DNA of 64,000 nucleotides from CAVRZJ01 sp964594125 (GCA_964594125.1 CAZQLL010000011.1:48609-112608), one strand, 5' to 3'; positions 19,354 to 28,681 are shown, numbered from the stretch's first letter. Numbers and translations: made by a program. Notes: a model not told the origin generated them from the letters alone.

Positions 19354-22300
19354 ATGCGCCTCGGTACGGCTGTGCTGACGCTGGCGGCGACGGCATGCAC
19401 GACGAGCGGGCCAGCCGCCGGGCCGGCGCCGGCGGAGGCGGCGCGGCGCGCCGCGGCCGAGGCCGCGTGGGTGCGCGACACGCTCGCCTCGCTCGACCTC
19501 GCGGGCAGGGCGGCGCAGATGGTGATGGTGCGCGCGTACGCCGTGCCGCGGCACCCCGACGCGCCCGAGCACCGCGAGCTGCTTGCCCGCGTGCGCGACG
19601 ACCGGGTCGGCGGGATCGTGCTGTTCGCCTCCGAGCTCGCCACCGTGCCGGTGCTGCTCGACGAGCTGCAGCACGAGGCCGCGGTGCCGCTGCTGGTCGC
19701 CGCCGATCTCGAGCGCAGCCTCGGGTTCCGCGTGGCGGAGGGCCCGGTGGCGCTGCCGAGCGCGATGGCTATCGGCGCCACCCGCTCCGAGGAGGCGGCG
19801 CGCTTCGCCGGCGAGCTCACCGCGCGCGAGGGGCGGGCGGCGGGGATCCACTGGGCGCTCGCGCCGGTGGCCGACGTCAACTCGAACCCGGCCAACCCGG
19901 TGATCAACCTGCGCTCCTTCGGCGAGGACCCGGAGCTCGTAGCGCGCCTCGTCGCCGCGTGGGTCGCGGGCGCGCGCGCCGGCGGGATCATGACTTCGGT
20001 CAAGCACTTCCCCGGTCACGGCGACACCGCCGTGGACAGCCACCTGGCGCTCCCGACGATCCCCGGCGACCGCGCGCGGCTCGACCGCGTCGAGCTGGCG
20101 CCGTTCCGCGCGGCGATCGCGGCCGGCGTCGACTCGGTGATGCTCGGCCACCTCGCGGTGCCGGCGCTCGACGGCAGCGGCCGGCCGGCGACGCTGTCGC
20201 GTCCGGTCGCCACCGGCGTGCTGCGCGACGAGCTCGGCTTCCGCGGCCTCGCGGTCACCGACGCGATGGAGATGAAGGGCGTCGGCGACGTGTGGATGGG
20301 CGCGGCGGTGGTCGAGGCGGTCGCCGCCGGCGCCGACGTCGTGCTGCTGCCCGCCGATCCGCGCGTGGCGGTGCAGTCGCTGGTGCGCGCCGTGCGCGAG
20401 GGGCAGCTCCCCGCCGCGCGCATCGACGAGGCGGCGGCACGCGTGCTCGCAGCCAAGGCGCGCCTCGGCCTCGCGGCGCGCCGCCCGGTCGACCGCGCGG
20501 CGCTGCGACGCGGCGTCGGCCGGCCGGAGGACGCGGCGCGCGCCGCGGCGATCGCGGCGCAGGCGGTGACGCTGCTGCGCAACCGCGGCGGCATCGTGCC
20601 GCTCGCCGCCGAGGCCCGCCTCGACGTGCTGCATCTCGTGCTGTCGAGCGACTGGGTGAACGCGAACATCGACGCCGGCGACGCGATCCCGGGCCGCGAG
20701 CTGGCGCGGCGCGGCGCCGCGGTGACGACGCGCCGCGTCGGGCCGCAGCTCCCGCCGGCGGTCGCCGACGAGCTGGTCGCCGCCGCCGCCGGCCGCACCC
20801 ACGTGGTGGTGTCGGCGTTCGTGCGCGTCACCTCGGCGAAGGGGCGCGCCGACATGGACGCCTCGCACGCCGAGCTGATCCGGCGGCTCGCCGATGCAGG
20901 CTGCCCGGTCGTCGTCGTCTCCTACGGCAGCCCGTACCTGCTCTCGCAGTTCCCCGACGTTCCGGCGTACCTGTGCGTCTACGGCGCCGACGAGACGAGC
21001 CAGAGGGCGGCGATCGCGGCGCTGTTCGGCGAGGCGCCGATCGGCGGCGCGCTGCCGGTGACGATTCCCGGGGTGGCGGCGCTCGGCGACGGGATCGCGC
21101 TGCCGCGCCGCGAGCTCGCGCTGGTGCCGTCGACGCCGGAGGAGGCCGGCTTCACCGCCGAGGGTCTGGCCGAGGTCGACGCGGTCGTCGAGCGGGCGAT
21201 CGCCGAGCGCGCTTTCCCGGGCGCGGTGGTGGCGATCGGCCACCGCGGCCGGCTCGCCCACCTCAAGGCGTACGGCCGCATGACGTACGACGCCGGCGCG
21301 GCGGCGATGGCGACCGATACCATCTTCGACCTCGCCAGCCTGACCAAGGTGGTGGCGACGACGACGGTGGCGATGACGCTGGTCGACGAGGGGCGGCTCG
21401 ACCTCGACGCGCGCGTCGACTCGTTCCTGCCGCGCTTCGTCGGGCCGAACAAGGAGAAGGTGACCGTTCGCCACCTGCTCACCCATGCGGCCGGGATCGA
21501 CTGGTGGGCGCCGCTGTTCAGGGAGGTCTCCGGCCAGGCGGCGTACGTCGAACGCATCTGCGCGATGCCGCTCGCGGCCGAGCCCGGCGCCGTCATGAAG
21601 TACTCCGACCTCGGGATCATCCTGCTCGGCGAGATCCTCGAGCGGGTGTCCGGGCGGCCGCTCGAGGCGCTTGTGCGCGAGCGCGTCACCGGGCCGCTGG
21701 GGATGCGCGACACCCTCTATCGCCCGGGCCCGGAGCTGCTCTCCCGCATCCCGCCGACCGAGGCCGACCCCTGGCGCGGCCGGGTGGTGCACGGCGAGGT
21801 GCACGACGAGAACGCGTTCGCGATCGGCGGCGCGGCGCCGCACGCCGGGCTGTTCTCGACCGCCCCCGACCTCGCCCGCTTCGCCCAGATGCTGCTGTGG
21901 GGGGGTGTGTACGACCACCGCCGGGTGGTGTCGCGGCGCACCGTCGACGCCTTCACGCGCCGCGCGACGCTGCCTCCGGGCACCGATCGCGCCCTCGGGT
22001 GGGACACGCGCTCGGCGCAGGGGTCGTCGGCGGGAACGCTGTTCTCGCCGACCTCGTTCGGGCACACCGGGTTCACGGGCACGTCGCTGTGGATCGACCC
22101 CGAGCGCGAGCTGTTCGTCGTCCTGCTCACCAACCGCGTCCACCCGACCCGCGAGAACAACGCCATCCGCACGGTGCGCCCGGCGCTCGCCGACGCCGTC
22201 GTGCGGGCGCTCGCTGACCCGAACGAGCACCCCGCGCCGGTGCGCGTCGGGCTCGACCGCGTCGCCGCCGGCGAGGTGCCGGAGCTGGCCGGCAAGCGGC

Positions 22301-23388
22301 TCGGGCTGCTCACCCACGCCGCCGCCGTCGCGCTCGACGGGCGGCGCTCGGTCGAGGTGCTGCGCGAGCGCCGCCTCGACCTCGTGCGCCTGTACGCGCC
22401 CGAGCACGGCCTCGCCGCGCGCGCCGCCGCCGGTGAGCCCGTACCGGACGGCCGCGACCCGGCCAGCGGCCTGCCGGTGGTCAGCCTCTACTTCGCGGGA
22501 TCCAAGCCGACCGCGGAGGACCTCGCCGACATCGACACGCTTGTGATCGACCTGCAGGACGCCGGCGTCCGCTTCTACACCTACACAGGCACGCTGCTCC
22601 GCTGCCTGCGCGCCGCCGCCGAGGCGGACGTCGAGGTGGTCGTCCTCGACCGCCCCAACCCGCTCGGCGGCGAGTACGTCGCCGGCCCGGTGCGCGCGCC
22701 GTTCGCCGAGGTGCCACCAGCGCTGGTCAGCGAGACGCCGGGGCCGCTTGTGCACGGCCTCACAATCGGCGAGATGGCGCGCTACGCCAACGGACTGCTG
22801 CCGCGCCCGGCGCGTCTCTCGGTGGTGGCGATGCGCGGCTGGCGGCGCTCGATGCGCTGGCCGGAGACCGGGCGACGCTGGCTGCCGCCGTCGCCCAACC
22901 TGCGCACCGCCGACGCGGCGCTCGCCTATCCCGGCACCTGCCTGTTGGAGGCGACAAACGTCGCCGAGGGCCGCGGCACCGACGCGCCGTTCCTGCTCCT
23001 CGGCGCGCCGTGGCTCGACCTTGGGGCGCTCCCCGCCGCAGCGCCCGGATTCGCGCTGACCCCGGTGCGGTTCACGCCGCGTCCGTCGGCGGCGGCGCCG
23101 GCGCCGAAGCACGCCGGCGTCGAGTGCGCCGGCGTGCGTGTCGCGGTGAGCGACGCCGCCGCGGCCGACCCGTACCGCCTCGGCGTCGAGCTGCTCGCCG
23201 CGCTCGCGAGGCAGAGCGCATTCTCCTGGCTGCGCGACGGCGCGGCGCTCACCTGGCTGGTCGGCACGCCGCGCCTCGGCGAGCGCCTCGCCGCGGGCAT
23301 GAGTCCGGGCGCAATCGTCGCCGCCGACGCCCCCGACATCGCTGCATGGCGTGAGGCGCGCAAGCCGGCGCTGCTCTACATGCCGTAG
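19354..23388 (+). CDS. NagZ-AmiE-NamZ-like triple fusion (GH3, serine hydrolase, DUF1343)
   Basis: This 1,344-residue predicted lipoprotein (lipobox ATAC, Cys15) has three full-length enzyme domains. Residues about 30-590 are a GH3 beta-N-acetylglucosaminidase: KHFPGHGD at 217-224 is the NagZ signature whose His acts as acid/base, and Asp303 in VTDAMEMKG is the nucleophile. Residues about 600-950 are a class C beta-lactamase-fold hydrolase with SLTK (Ser662, Lys665), YSD from Tyr750 and HTG from His904. Residues about 960-1344 are DUF1343, the NamZ exo-beta-N-acetylmuramidase family. Bacillus subtilis encodes nagZ, amiE and namZ as separate neighbours for MurNAc recovery; here one chain carries all three. 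It should release GlcNAc, MurNAc and stem peptide outside the cytoplasm. The gene product is one uninterrupted frame. Confidence 0.85.
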   Translation: MRLGTAVLTLAATACTTSGPAAGPAPAEAARRAAAEAAWVRDTLASLDLAGRAAQMVMVRAYAVPRHPDAPEHRELLARVRDDRVGGIVLFASELATVPVLLDELQHEAAVPLLVAADLERSLGFRVAEGPVALPSAMAIGATRSEEAARFAGELTAREGRAAGIHWALAPVADVNSNPANPVINLRSFGEDPELVARLVAAWVAGARAGGIMTSVKHFPGHGDTAVDSHLALPTIPGDRARLDRVELAPFRAAIAAGVDSVMLGHLAVPALDGSGRPATLSRPVATGVLRDELGFRGLAVTDAMEMKGVGDVWMGAAVVEAVAAGADVVLLPADPRVAVQSLVRAVREGQLPAARIDEAAARVLAAKARLGLAARRPVDRAALRRGVGRPEDAARAAAIAAQAVTLLRNRGGIVPLAAEARLDVLHLVLSSDWVNANIDAGDAIPGRELARRGAAVTTRRVGPQLPPAVADELVAAAAGRTHVVVSAFVRVTSAKGRADMDASHAELIRRLADAGCPVVVVSYGSPYLLSQFPDVPAYLCVYGADETSQRAAIAALFGEAPIGGALPVTIPGVAALGDGIALPRRELALVPSTPEEAGFTAEGLAEVDAVVERAIAERAFPGAVVAIGHRGRLAHLKAYGRMTYDAGAAAMATDTIFDLASLTKVVATTTVAMTLVDEGRLDLDARVDSFLPRFVGPNKEKVTVRHLLTHAAGIDWWAPLFREVSGQAAYVERICAMPLAAEPGAVMKYSDLGIILLGEILERVSGRPLEALVRERVTGPLGMRDTLYRPGPELLSRIPPTEADPWRGRVVHGEVHDENAFAIGGAAPHAGLFSTAPDLARFAQMLLWGGVYDHRRVVSRRTVDAFTRRATLPPGTDRALGWDTRSAQGSSAGTLFSPTSFGHTGFTGTSLWIDPERELFVVLLTNRVHPTRENNAIRTVRPALADAVVRALADPNEHPAPVRVGLDRVAAGEVPELAGKRLGLLTHAAAVALDGRRSVEVLRERRLDLVRLYAPEHGLAARAAAGEPVPDGRDPASGLPVVSLYFAGSKPTAEDLADIDTLVIDLQDAGVRFYTYTGTLLRCLRAAAEADVEVVVLDRPNPLGGEYVAGPVRAPFAEVPPALVSETPGPLVHGLTIGEMARYANGLLPRPARLSVVAMRGWRRSMRWPETGRRWLPPSPNLRTADAALAYPGTCLLEATNVAEGRGTDAPFLLLGAPWLDLGALPAAAPGFALTPVRFTPRPSAAAPAPKHAGVECAGVRVAVSDAAAADPYRLGVELLAALARQSAFSWLRDGAALTWLVGTPRLGERLAAGMSPGAIVAADAPDIAAWREARKPALLYMP

Positions 23389-23580
23389 GAGGGCTTTCAG
23401 CCCCGACCTCGTTCCGCGCCGGCAGGCTCGCGGCTGGAAAGCCGCTCCTGCGCCACCGGGCCTCGGTGGGCGGGGCATTTGTGCCTCGACCTCCTCCCGC
23501 CCCGGCAAGGTCGCGGCCGGAATGCCGCTCCTACGCACCCGGGCCTCAACAGGAGGGGCCTCCCAGCCCCGATGGCAGCT
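23389..23580. repeat. Interspersed palindromic repeat, family 2 (cluster)
   Basis: Three related units follow the stop codon. The first pairs GGAGGGCTTTCAGCC near 23391 with GGCTGGAAAGCCGCTCC near 23433-23450. The second pairs GGGGCATT with GGAATGCCGCTCCTACG near 23519-23536. A third partial unit, AGGAGGGGCCTCCCAGCCCC, follows. Another half copy lies at 26460. These fill the gap before the first DUF4143 gene, with no coding sequence seen. Confidence 0.65.
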
Positions 23581-23705
23581 CCGGTTTGGGCATCTGGCCC
23601 GCACCACGGCGACTACCGAAGCCGCTAGATGAGCTCGACGACTCGCGGCGGCATGGACAACGGCCAGAGGAGATCGGCGCGCCGGCCATGACGTCTTTTC
23701 ATATA

Positions 23706-23734
23706 TTGCAGTGTCGATTAGTCGTCGATATTAT
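23706..23734 (+). promoter_or_regulatory. Strong sigma70-type promoter, leaderless
   Basis: TTGCAG (23706-23711) and TATTAT (23729-23734) are separated by exactly 17 bases within a short AT-rich window. The expected transcription start coincides with the ATG at 23741. Confidence 0.75.
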
Positions 23735-23740
23735 GAAGGC

Positions 23741-25051
23741 ATGTACATCCCGAGAATGATCGCACCGCTGCTCCGCACGGTCGCCGCCACGCCGCTCGGC
23801 CGCGGGCTGATCCTCACGGGAGCACGGCAGACCGGCAAGACCACCCTGCTCCGGCGCGAGTTCGTGCCGCCGTACGAGTACCACTCGTTCGACGAGCTGC
23901 TGGCGCGAGAGACGATCGCACGCCGGCCAGCCGCCGAGTGGGCACGGAGGGGCCGGCGCTTCATCTTCGACGAGGCGCAGAAGGCACCGGCGTTTCTAGG
24001 CACCGTCAAGACGCTCCTCGACCGCCCGGACAAGGCCATCCGCGTCGTCCTCTCGGGCAGCGCGCAGATCCAGCTCCTCGCCGGGGTCCGCGAAACCCTG
24101 GCCGGACGCGTCGTCACCCGCGAGCTGTTCCCTCTTGCCGCGGCGGAGCTGGCCGGCACCGGGCGCCCCCTGGTGCTCGAGCTCCTGCACTGCCGCACGA
24201 CCTCGGAGGTGCGGGCGCTGCTGGAAAAGGCGGCGTTCCTCGGCGGCGAGAGCCTCGCGGCGGCCCGCGAGGGATTCCGACACGTACTCGCGTTCGGAGG
24301 GATGCCGCCGGTGGCATCGCTCACCGACGCGGCGCAGCGCTGGGAGTGGCTCGGCGAGTACTGTCAGACCTATCTGCAGCGCGATCTCGCGGATCTCGGG
24401 AGGATCGGCGACCTCGACGACTTCGTGCGCCTCGAGAGACACGCGGCGCTGCGGACGGCAACCTCCGTCAACTTCTCCGACCTGGCGCGCGACGCAGACA
24501 TGTCGCCGCTGACCGCGAAGAAGTACCTGCGCTACCTCGAGCTCAGCTATCAGACGTTCATGCTAGAGGCTCATCGCGGTGCCGCCAGCGACCGGCTCCT
24601 CAAGGCGGCGCGCCTTCACTTCATCGACCTCGGCGTGCAGCGCGTGCTGTCGCGTTGGCGCGAGGGAGCGACCGGACCGCAGGTGGAGACGGCGGTGGTG
24701 GCGGAGATCCACAAGCTGGTCCGCACCCTCCGCCTCGACGTCGAGCTGTCGCACCTGCGCACGAAGGACGGGCGCGAGGTCGATCTCCTGACGCGCCTCT
24801 CCGGCGGCAGCTACCTCGCGTGGGAGATCAAGAGCAGCGAGCGAGCCGACACCACCGACGCCCGCCACCTGCGAGGTCTCGCGGAGCTGCTCGACGGCCC
24901 GCTGCTCGCCGGCCTCGTGATCCACCAGGGTGAACGCGTCGACGCCTGGGCCGAGAACCTCTTCGCGCTGCCGGCGGCCGCGCTGTTCGCCGACATCGGC
25001 GAGGCGACCGCGCCGCAGCGCAGGCGGTCCCGGCGCGACCCGGCCAGGTAA
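23741..25051 (+). CDS. DUF4143 AAA ATPase (first of two)
   Basis: This 436-residue protein has an N-terminal AAA_14 ATPase (Walker A GARQTGKTT near residue 30, Walker B FIFDEAQKAP near residue 77, sensor VLSGSAQIQLL) and a C-terminal DUF4143 domain with a PD-(D/E)XK-like core (EVDLLTRL...YLAWEIKSSE). The start MYIPRM is typical of the family and is confirmed by a promoter whose -10 ends 6 bases upstream; a GTG 30 bases earlier lies inside that promoter. The family occurs widely, often as solitary genes linked to mobile or defence regions, and its biochemical role is not established. A second, only distantly similar member follows 170 bases downstream with its own promoter. Confidence 0.85.
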   Translation: MYIPRMIAPLLRTVAATPLGRGLILTGARQTGKTTLLRREFVPPYEYHSFDELLARETIARRPAAEWARRGRRFIFDEAQKAPAFLGTVKTLLDRPDKAIRVVLSGSAQIQLLAGVRETLAGRVVTRELFPLAAAELAGTGRPLVLELLHCRTTSEVRALLEKAAFLGGESLAAAREGFRHVLAFGGMPPVASLTDAAQRWEWLGEYCQTYLQRDLADLGRIGDLDDFVRLERHAALRTATSVNFSDLARDADMSPLTAKKYLRYLELSYQTFMLEAHRGAASDRLLKAARLHFIDLGVQRVLSRWREGATGPQVETAVVAEIHKLVRTLRLDVELSHLRTKDGREVDLLTRLSGGSYLAWEIKSSERADTTDARHLRGLAELLDGPLLAGLVIHQGERVDAWAENLFALPAAALFADIGEATAPQRRRSRRDPAR

Positions 25052-25186
25052 GTGGGGCACTCACCCCGACGTGCCTCGCATCGCTTGCCCCTCCTCCAGG
25101 CTCTGCCTGGCGCCCGCCTGACACCTTGAATCACCAGGACGGCCGGAATCGCTGATGCGGAAAAAGTTCGGAATTCCGCAGAATAG

Positions 25187-25215
25187 TTGCGGCTACCGAT
25201 GAACGGCGATAGAGT
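25187..25215 (+). promoter_or_regulatory. Sigma70-type promoter, leaderless
   Basis: TTGCGG (25187-25192) and TAGAGT (25210-25215) are 17 bases apart. The ATG at 25222 follows 6 bases after the -10. An upstream palindrome, CGGAATTCCG near 25169-25178, could be an operator. Confidence 0.65.
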
Positions 25216-25221
25216 ACGTGT

Positions 25222-26370
25222 ATGCCGACGTTCCCCAGGATCCTCGACCTCCATGCCGAGACGCGCGCCCGCTCGGTGTTCCTGTTCGGGCCACGTCAGA
25301 CCGGAAAGACATCCCTGGTGAGGGCGGCTTTCCCAAACGCGCCCTTCTTCAACCTGCTCTACTCGGATGTCTTCCTTCGGCTGAGCAGGCGACCGCAGAC
25401 ACTTCGCGAGGAGCTCGCAGCCCTTCCGCCAGGCCACGAGTCGCCGGTCGTCATCGACGAGATCCAGAAGCTCCCGATCCTTCTCGACGACGTTCACGCC
25501 ATGATCGAGGAGCGCAAGCTCCGCTTCATACTCACCGGCAGCAGCGCCCGGAAGCTCACGCGGGGAGGCGCCAACCTGCTCGGCGGGCGGGCACGGACCT
25601 GTCTCCTCCATCCGCTGGTCTCGCGGGAGGTCCCGGGGTTCGACCTCATGCGGGCGGTGCGGTTCGGAACATTGCCCGCGATATACCTGTCGGACGAGCC
25701 GGAACGCGACCTCGCGGCGTACTGCGGTTCCTACCTGCAGGAAGAGGTTCGCGCCGAGGGGCTGGTTCGGCGCATCGATGCCTTCTCGCGCTTTCTCCAG
25801 GTGGCGGCGATCGTGAACACGGAGCTGCTGAACTTCGAGGCGGTCGCGAGCGACGCCGCGGTCCCGGCTCGCACGGTGCGGGAGTACTTCGGGATCCTGG
25901 AGGACACGCTCGTCGGCACGATGCTCGAGCCGTACCGCAAGGCGCGGACGCGCAAGATGGTGAGCACCGGCAAGTTCTATTTCTTCGACGTGGGCGTCTG
26001 CAACCAGCTTGCCGAGCGGGTGGTCGTATCGTCGCGCAGCGAGGCGTTCGGGAAAGCGTTCGAGCACCTGATCTTCACCGAGCTGCGTGCGTATCTCTCG
26101 TATGCACACGACGGTCGCGCGCTCTCATTCTGGCGAACGACCGCCGGCGACGAGGTGGACTTCCTGATCGGCGACAGCACCGCCGTCGAGGTCAAGGCGA
26201 CGCATCACGCATCCGGCCGCCATCTCGCCGGCATGCGGGCGATCTCGGAGGAGTTGCCCCTCAGGCACCGGATCGTCGTGTCGATGGACGCCGCGCCGCG
26301 CCGGATCGACGACATCGACGTCCTCCCGGCGAGGACGTTCCTCGAGCGTCTGTGGGAGAGGGAGTACTGA
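25222..26370 (+). CDS. DUF4143 AAA ATPase (second of two)
   Basis: This 382-residue protein has the same architecture as its upstream neighbour: Walker A GPRQTGKTS near residue 24, Walker B VVIDEIQKLP near residue 76, the LTGSSARKL sensor region, and a C-terminal DUF4143/PD-(D/E)XK-like part with DEVDFLIGD...AVEVKAT. The sequences differ strongly outside these motifs, so this is not a recent tandem duplication. The start is fixed by the leaderless promoter. The function is unknown; the family has been suggested to act in DNA-related or toxin/antitoxin settings, but nothing in this sequence decides it. It converges on the sodium:solute symporter operon. Confidence 0.85.
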   Translation: MPTFPRILDLHAETRARSVFLFGPRQTGKTSLVRAAFPNAPFFNLLYSDVFLRLSRRPQTLREELAALPPGHESPVVIDEIQKLPILLDDVHAMIEERKLRFILTGSSARKLTRGGANLLGGRARTCLLHPLVSREVPGFDLMRAVRFGTLPAIYLSDEPERDLAAYCGSYLQEEVRAEGLVRRIDAFSRFLQVAAIVNTELLNFEAVASDAAVPARTVREYFGILEDTLVGTMLEPYRKARTRKMVSTGKFYFFDVGVCNQLAERVVVSSRSEAFGKAFEHLIFTELRAYLSYAHDGRALSFWRTTAGDEVDFLIGDSTAVEVKATHHASGRHLAGMRAISEELPLRHRIVVSMDAAPRRIDDIDVLPARTFLERLWEREY

Positions 26371-26459
26371 TCCGCCCATCTCCCGAAAGCCGTCGCGGTG
26401 CTGGCAGAGTCTCGGCAGCAGCAGCGCCGCGGCGGTCCGCGAGGGCGCTCTTCGCTCAC

Positions 26460-26491
26460 GCGGAGGTTGCGGCTTTGAGGCCGCTCCTACG
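26460..26491. repeat. Palindromic repeat, family 2 (half copy)
   Basis: GGTTGCGGCTTTGAGGCCGC followed by TCCTACGG resembles the right arm of the cluster at 23389. It overlaps the last codon and stop of the symporter gene read on the minus strand. Confidence 0.5.
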
Positions 26492-27932
26492 GCGTGGCCG
26501 CGCGCGGCCAGAGGAAGCTGGCCATCCAGCCGATCGCGAAGGTGAGCGCGGAGCCGACCAGGGCGAACCACGGCCAGGCGAGCGGCGTCGCGAAGTAGAT
26601 CGCGGTCATCGCGGCGAGGCCGCCGACCAGGCCGGTGAGCGCCGCGCGCTCGCCGACGCGGGTGCAGAGGATGCCGAGGAAGAACACCCCGAGCACGATC
26701 CCGGTGGTGAACGCGGCGATGCCGAGCACGCTCTCCACCACCGACGACTTCACCCACATGCCGCCGATCCCGACCGCGATCTGGAGCGCACCGAACAGCG
26801 CGGTGAGCCAGCGGGTGACGGAGAGCTCGCGCTCCGGCGCGAGCGGCCGGCGCAGCAGCGGGACGAGGAGGTCGCGGGTGGCGGCGGTGGCGCACGAGTT
26901 GAGCGAGCCCGACAGCGTCGACATCGCGGCGGCGAAGATCGCCCCGAGCAGGACGCCGACGACGCCGACCGGCATCTCGTCGAGAATGAAGCGCGCGAAC
27001 ACGCGATCCGGGCGCTCGAACGCGGTCGCCGGCGGGTACTGCTGGTAGAACGCGTACAGGCCGACGCCGATGAGCAGGAAAAGCGCGAACTGCAACACGA
27101 TGACCCAGCCGCTCCAGGTGAGCGCGCGCCGCCCCGCGGGCAGGTCGCGGGCGCACAGGTAGCGCTGCACCATCATCTGGTCGACGCCGTGCGAGCCGAG
27201 GGTGATGAAGGCGCCGCCGATCACCCCGGCCCAGAGACCGAACGGCTCCCGCAGTGAGAAGGAGAAGTCGACCAGCCGCAGCTTCCCCGCCGCCTCCCCC
27301 GCCGCGAGCATCCCCTCGAGGCCGCCCGGCAGGCGCGTCAGCAGCAGCACGAATGCGAGCACGGCGCCGCCGAAGTACACGGCGAACTGGATGAAGTCGG
27401 TCCACAGCACCGCGCGCATGCCGCCGACGTAGGTGTAGACGACGGTGGTCGCGCCGACCACCACCACCGACAGCGGCAGCGCGATGCCGGTCATTTCCTG
27501 GAGCACGATCGCCGTGAGGAAGAGGCGCAGCCCGTCGGCGAGCGTGCGGGTGACCACGAACAGCGCCGACGCGACGCGCTGGGTGTCGCCGCCGAAGCGG
27601 CGCGCCAGAACCTCGTACGAGGTGTACAGCTCGCCGCGGAAGTACTGCGGCAGCAGCAGGTACGCGACGGCGTAGCGGCCGATCAGGAAGCCGATCGCGA
27701 TCTGCAGCCAGGTCATGTTGCGGGCGTAGGCGAAGCCGGGGATTGAGAGGAAGGTGACCGTGCTCGTCTCGGTGGCGATGATCGAAAACATGATCAGCCA
27801 CCAGGGCAGGCTGCGGCCGCCGACCATGTAGTCCGCGGCGCTGGAGGAGCCGCGTCCGATCCACACGCCGAACGCGACGACGCCCAGCAGGTAGACCGCG
27901 AGCACCGTCAGGTCGACGGCGCCGACGCTCAC
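26487..27932 (-). CDS. Sodium:solute symporter family transporter
   Basis: This 481-residue protein has about 13 membrane spans and the SSS/LeuT fold. Recognisable parts are DYMVGGRSLPWWLIMFSI near residue 32, ATETSTVTFLSIPGFAY near residue 55, which corresponds to the sodium/substrate site of TM1-2, and GSHGVDQMMVQRYL near residue 240. Its GTG start overlaps the deacetylase stop as GTGA, and the deacetylase overlaps the kinase the same way, so the three are translationally coupled. Given the kinase and divergent murQ, the substrate may be an amino sugar such as MurNAc or anhydroMurNAc, comparable to the MurT/MurK/MurQ set described in Tannerella. Other sugars or sialic acid cannot be excluded. 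Confidence 0.85.
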   Translation of the reverse strand: MSVGAVDLTVLAVYLLGVVAFGVWIGRGSSSAADYMVGGRSLPWWLIMFSIIATETSTVTFLSIPGFAYARNMTWLQIAIGFLIGRYAVAYLLLPQYFRGELYTSYEVLARRFGGDTQRVASALFVVTRTLADGLRLFLTAIVLQEMTGIALPLSVVVVGATTVVYTYVGGMRAVLWTDFIQFAVYFGGAVLAFVLLLTRLPGGLEGMLAAGEAAGKLRLVDFSFSLREPFGLWAGVIGGAFITLGSHGVDQMMVQRYLCARDLPAGRRALTWSGWVIVLQFALFLLIGVGLYAFYQQYPPATAFERPDRVFARFILDEMPVGVVGVLLGAIFAAAMSTLSGSLNSCATAATRDLLVPLLRRPLAPERELSVTRWLTALFGALQIAVGIGGMWVKSSVVESVLGIAAFTTGIVLGVFFLGILCTRVGERAALTGLVGGLAAMTAIYFATPLAWPWFALVGSALTFAIGWMASFLWPRAATP

Positions 27933-28681
27933 AGCGCCCCGAAATGAATGAGCTCGACGCCGAGCTCTCGGATCGCCGCCGCAACCGCCGGATCCGTGAG
28001 GGCGGCGATCTCGCGGTCGCGGTCGTCGGCGTAGCCCGACTCGCGGCGCAGCTCGTCGTCGGCGTACCCTGGGTGGCACATCAGCTCGGTGACGCCCGGC
28101 GCGAGGCCGCGGGCGAGCGCGACGAGCGTCGCGGCGCTGACCGTTGCGCCGAAGAACCCCTCCTCGAAGCGGTCGGTGGTGCGCACGCCCGCGGCGGCCG
28201 CGCGCGCGGCGACCGTCTCCGAGGATCGGCGCACCGGCAGCGCATGCTCGCGCGCCACCGCGAGCAGCGCAGCAAGTACCACGGGGTGGCGGTGCGAATG
28301 GTGGTGGGAGTCGAGGTGGGTGGGCAGCCGGCCGGTCAGGCGGCGGAACAGCGCGAGCTGGTTGCTCACCTCGGCGAGCACGTCGCCGGGCGAGACGTCG
28401 CCGAGCAGGTCCGGTTTCCTGGGCAGCAGGCCGTTCTCGTCCACCAGCGAGGGGATGTCGCGCGGCGGCAGCGTCGGCGCCGCGCCGGTGAGCGTGACGT
28501 GCAGCCCGACGCCGAGGCGCGGGTGGCGCGCCAGCTCGGCGGCGGCGCGCTCGGCCGCCGGGAAGCCGACCATCAGGGTGGCGCTGGTCACGATGCCGCG
28601 CTCGTGCGCCGCGAACACGCCCCTGTTGATGCCGTCGCTGCGCCCGAGGTCGTCGGCGTTGACGATCAGGCGGGACCTCAC
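27929..28681 (-). CDS. YdjC/ChbG family carbohydrate deacetylase
   Basis: This 250-residue protein begins LIVNADDLGRSDGINRGV, the metal-binding Asp pair of the YdjC/ChbG family. HLDSHHHSHRHP near residue 120 supplies the His ligands, and ELMCHPGYADDELR near residue 205 is the third conserved block. ChbG removes one acetyl group from chitooligosaccharides before phospho-glycosidase action. Here, between an amino-sugar kinase and a symporter with 4-base GTGA overlaps on both sides, it may act on a GlcNAc- or MurNAc-derived sugar in the cytoplasm. The GTG start at 28681 was chosen because of that overlap; the longer upstream frame has no domain features. The true substrate is unknown. Confidence 0.85.
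   Translation of the reverse strand: MRSRLIVNADDLGRSDGINRGVFAAHERGIVTSATLMVGFPAAERAAAELARHPRLGVGLHVTLTGAAPTLPPRDIPSLVDENGLLPRKPDLLGDVSPGDVLAEVSNQLALFRRLTGRLPTHLDSHHHSHRHPVVLAALLAVAREHALPVRRSSETVAARAAAAGVRTTDRFEEGFFGATVSAATLVALARGLAPGVTELMCHPGYADDELRRESGYADDRDREIAALTDPAVAAAIRELGVELIHFGAL

Noticed and set aside
18193..23607. An 1,804-codon open frame on the minus strand
   Set aside because: It is antisense to the M14 and triple-fusion genes, with no motif and heavy Arg/Gly/His content.
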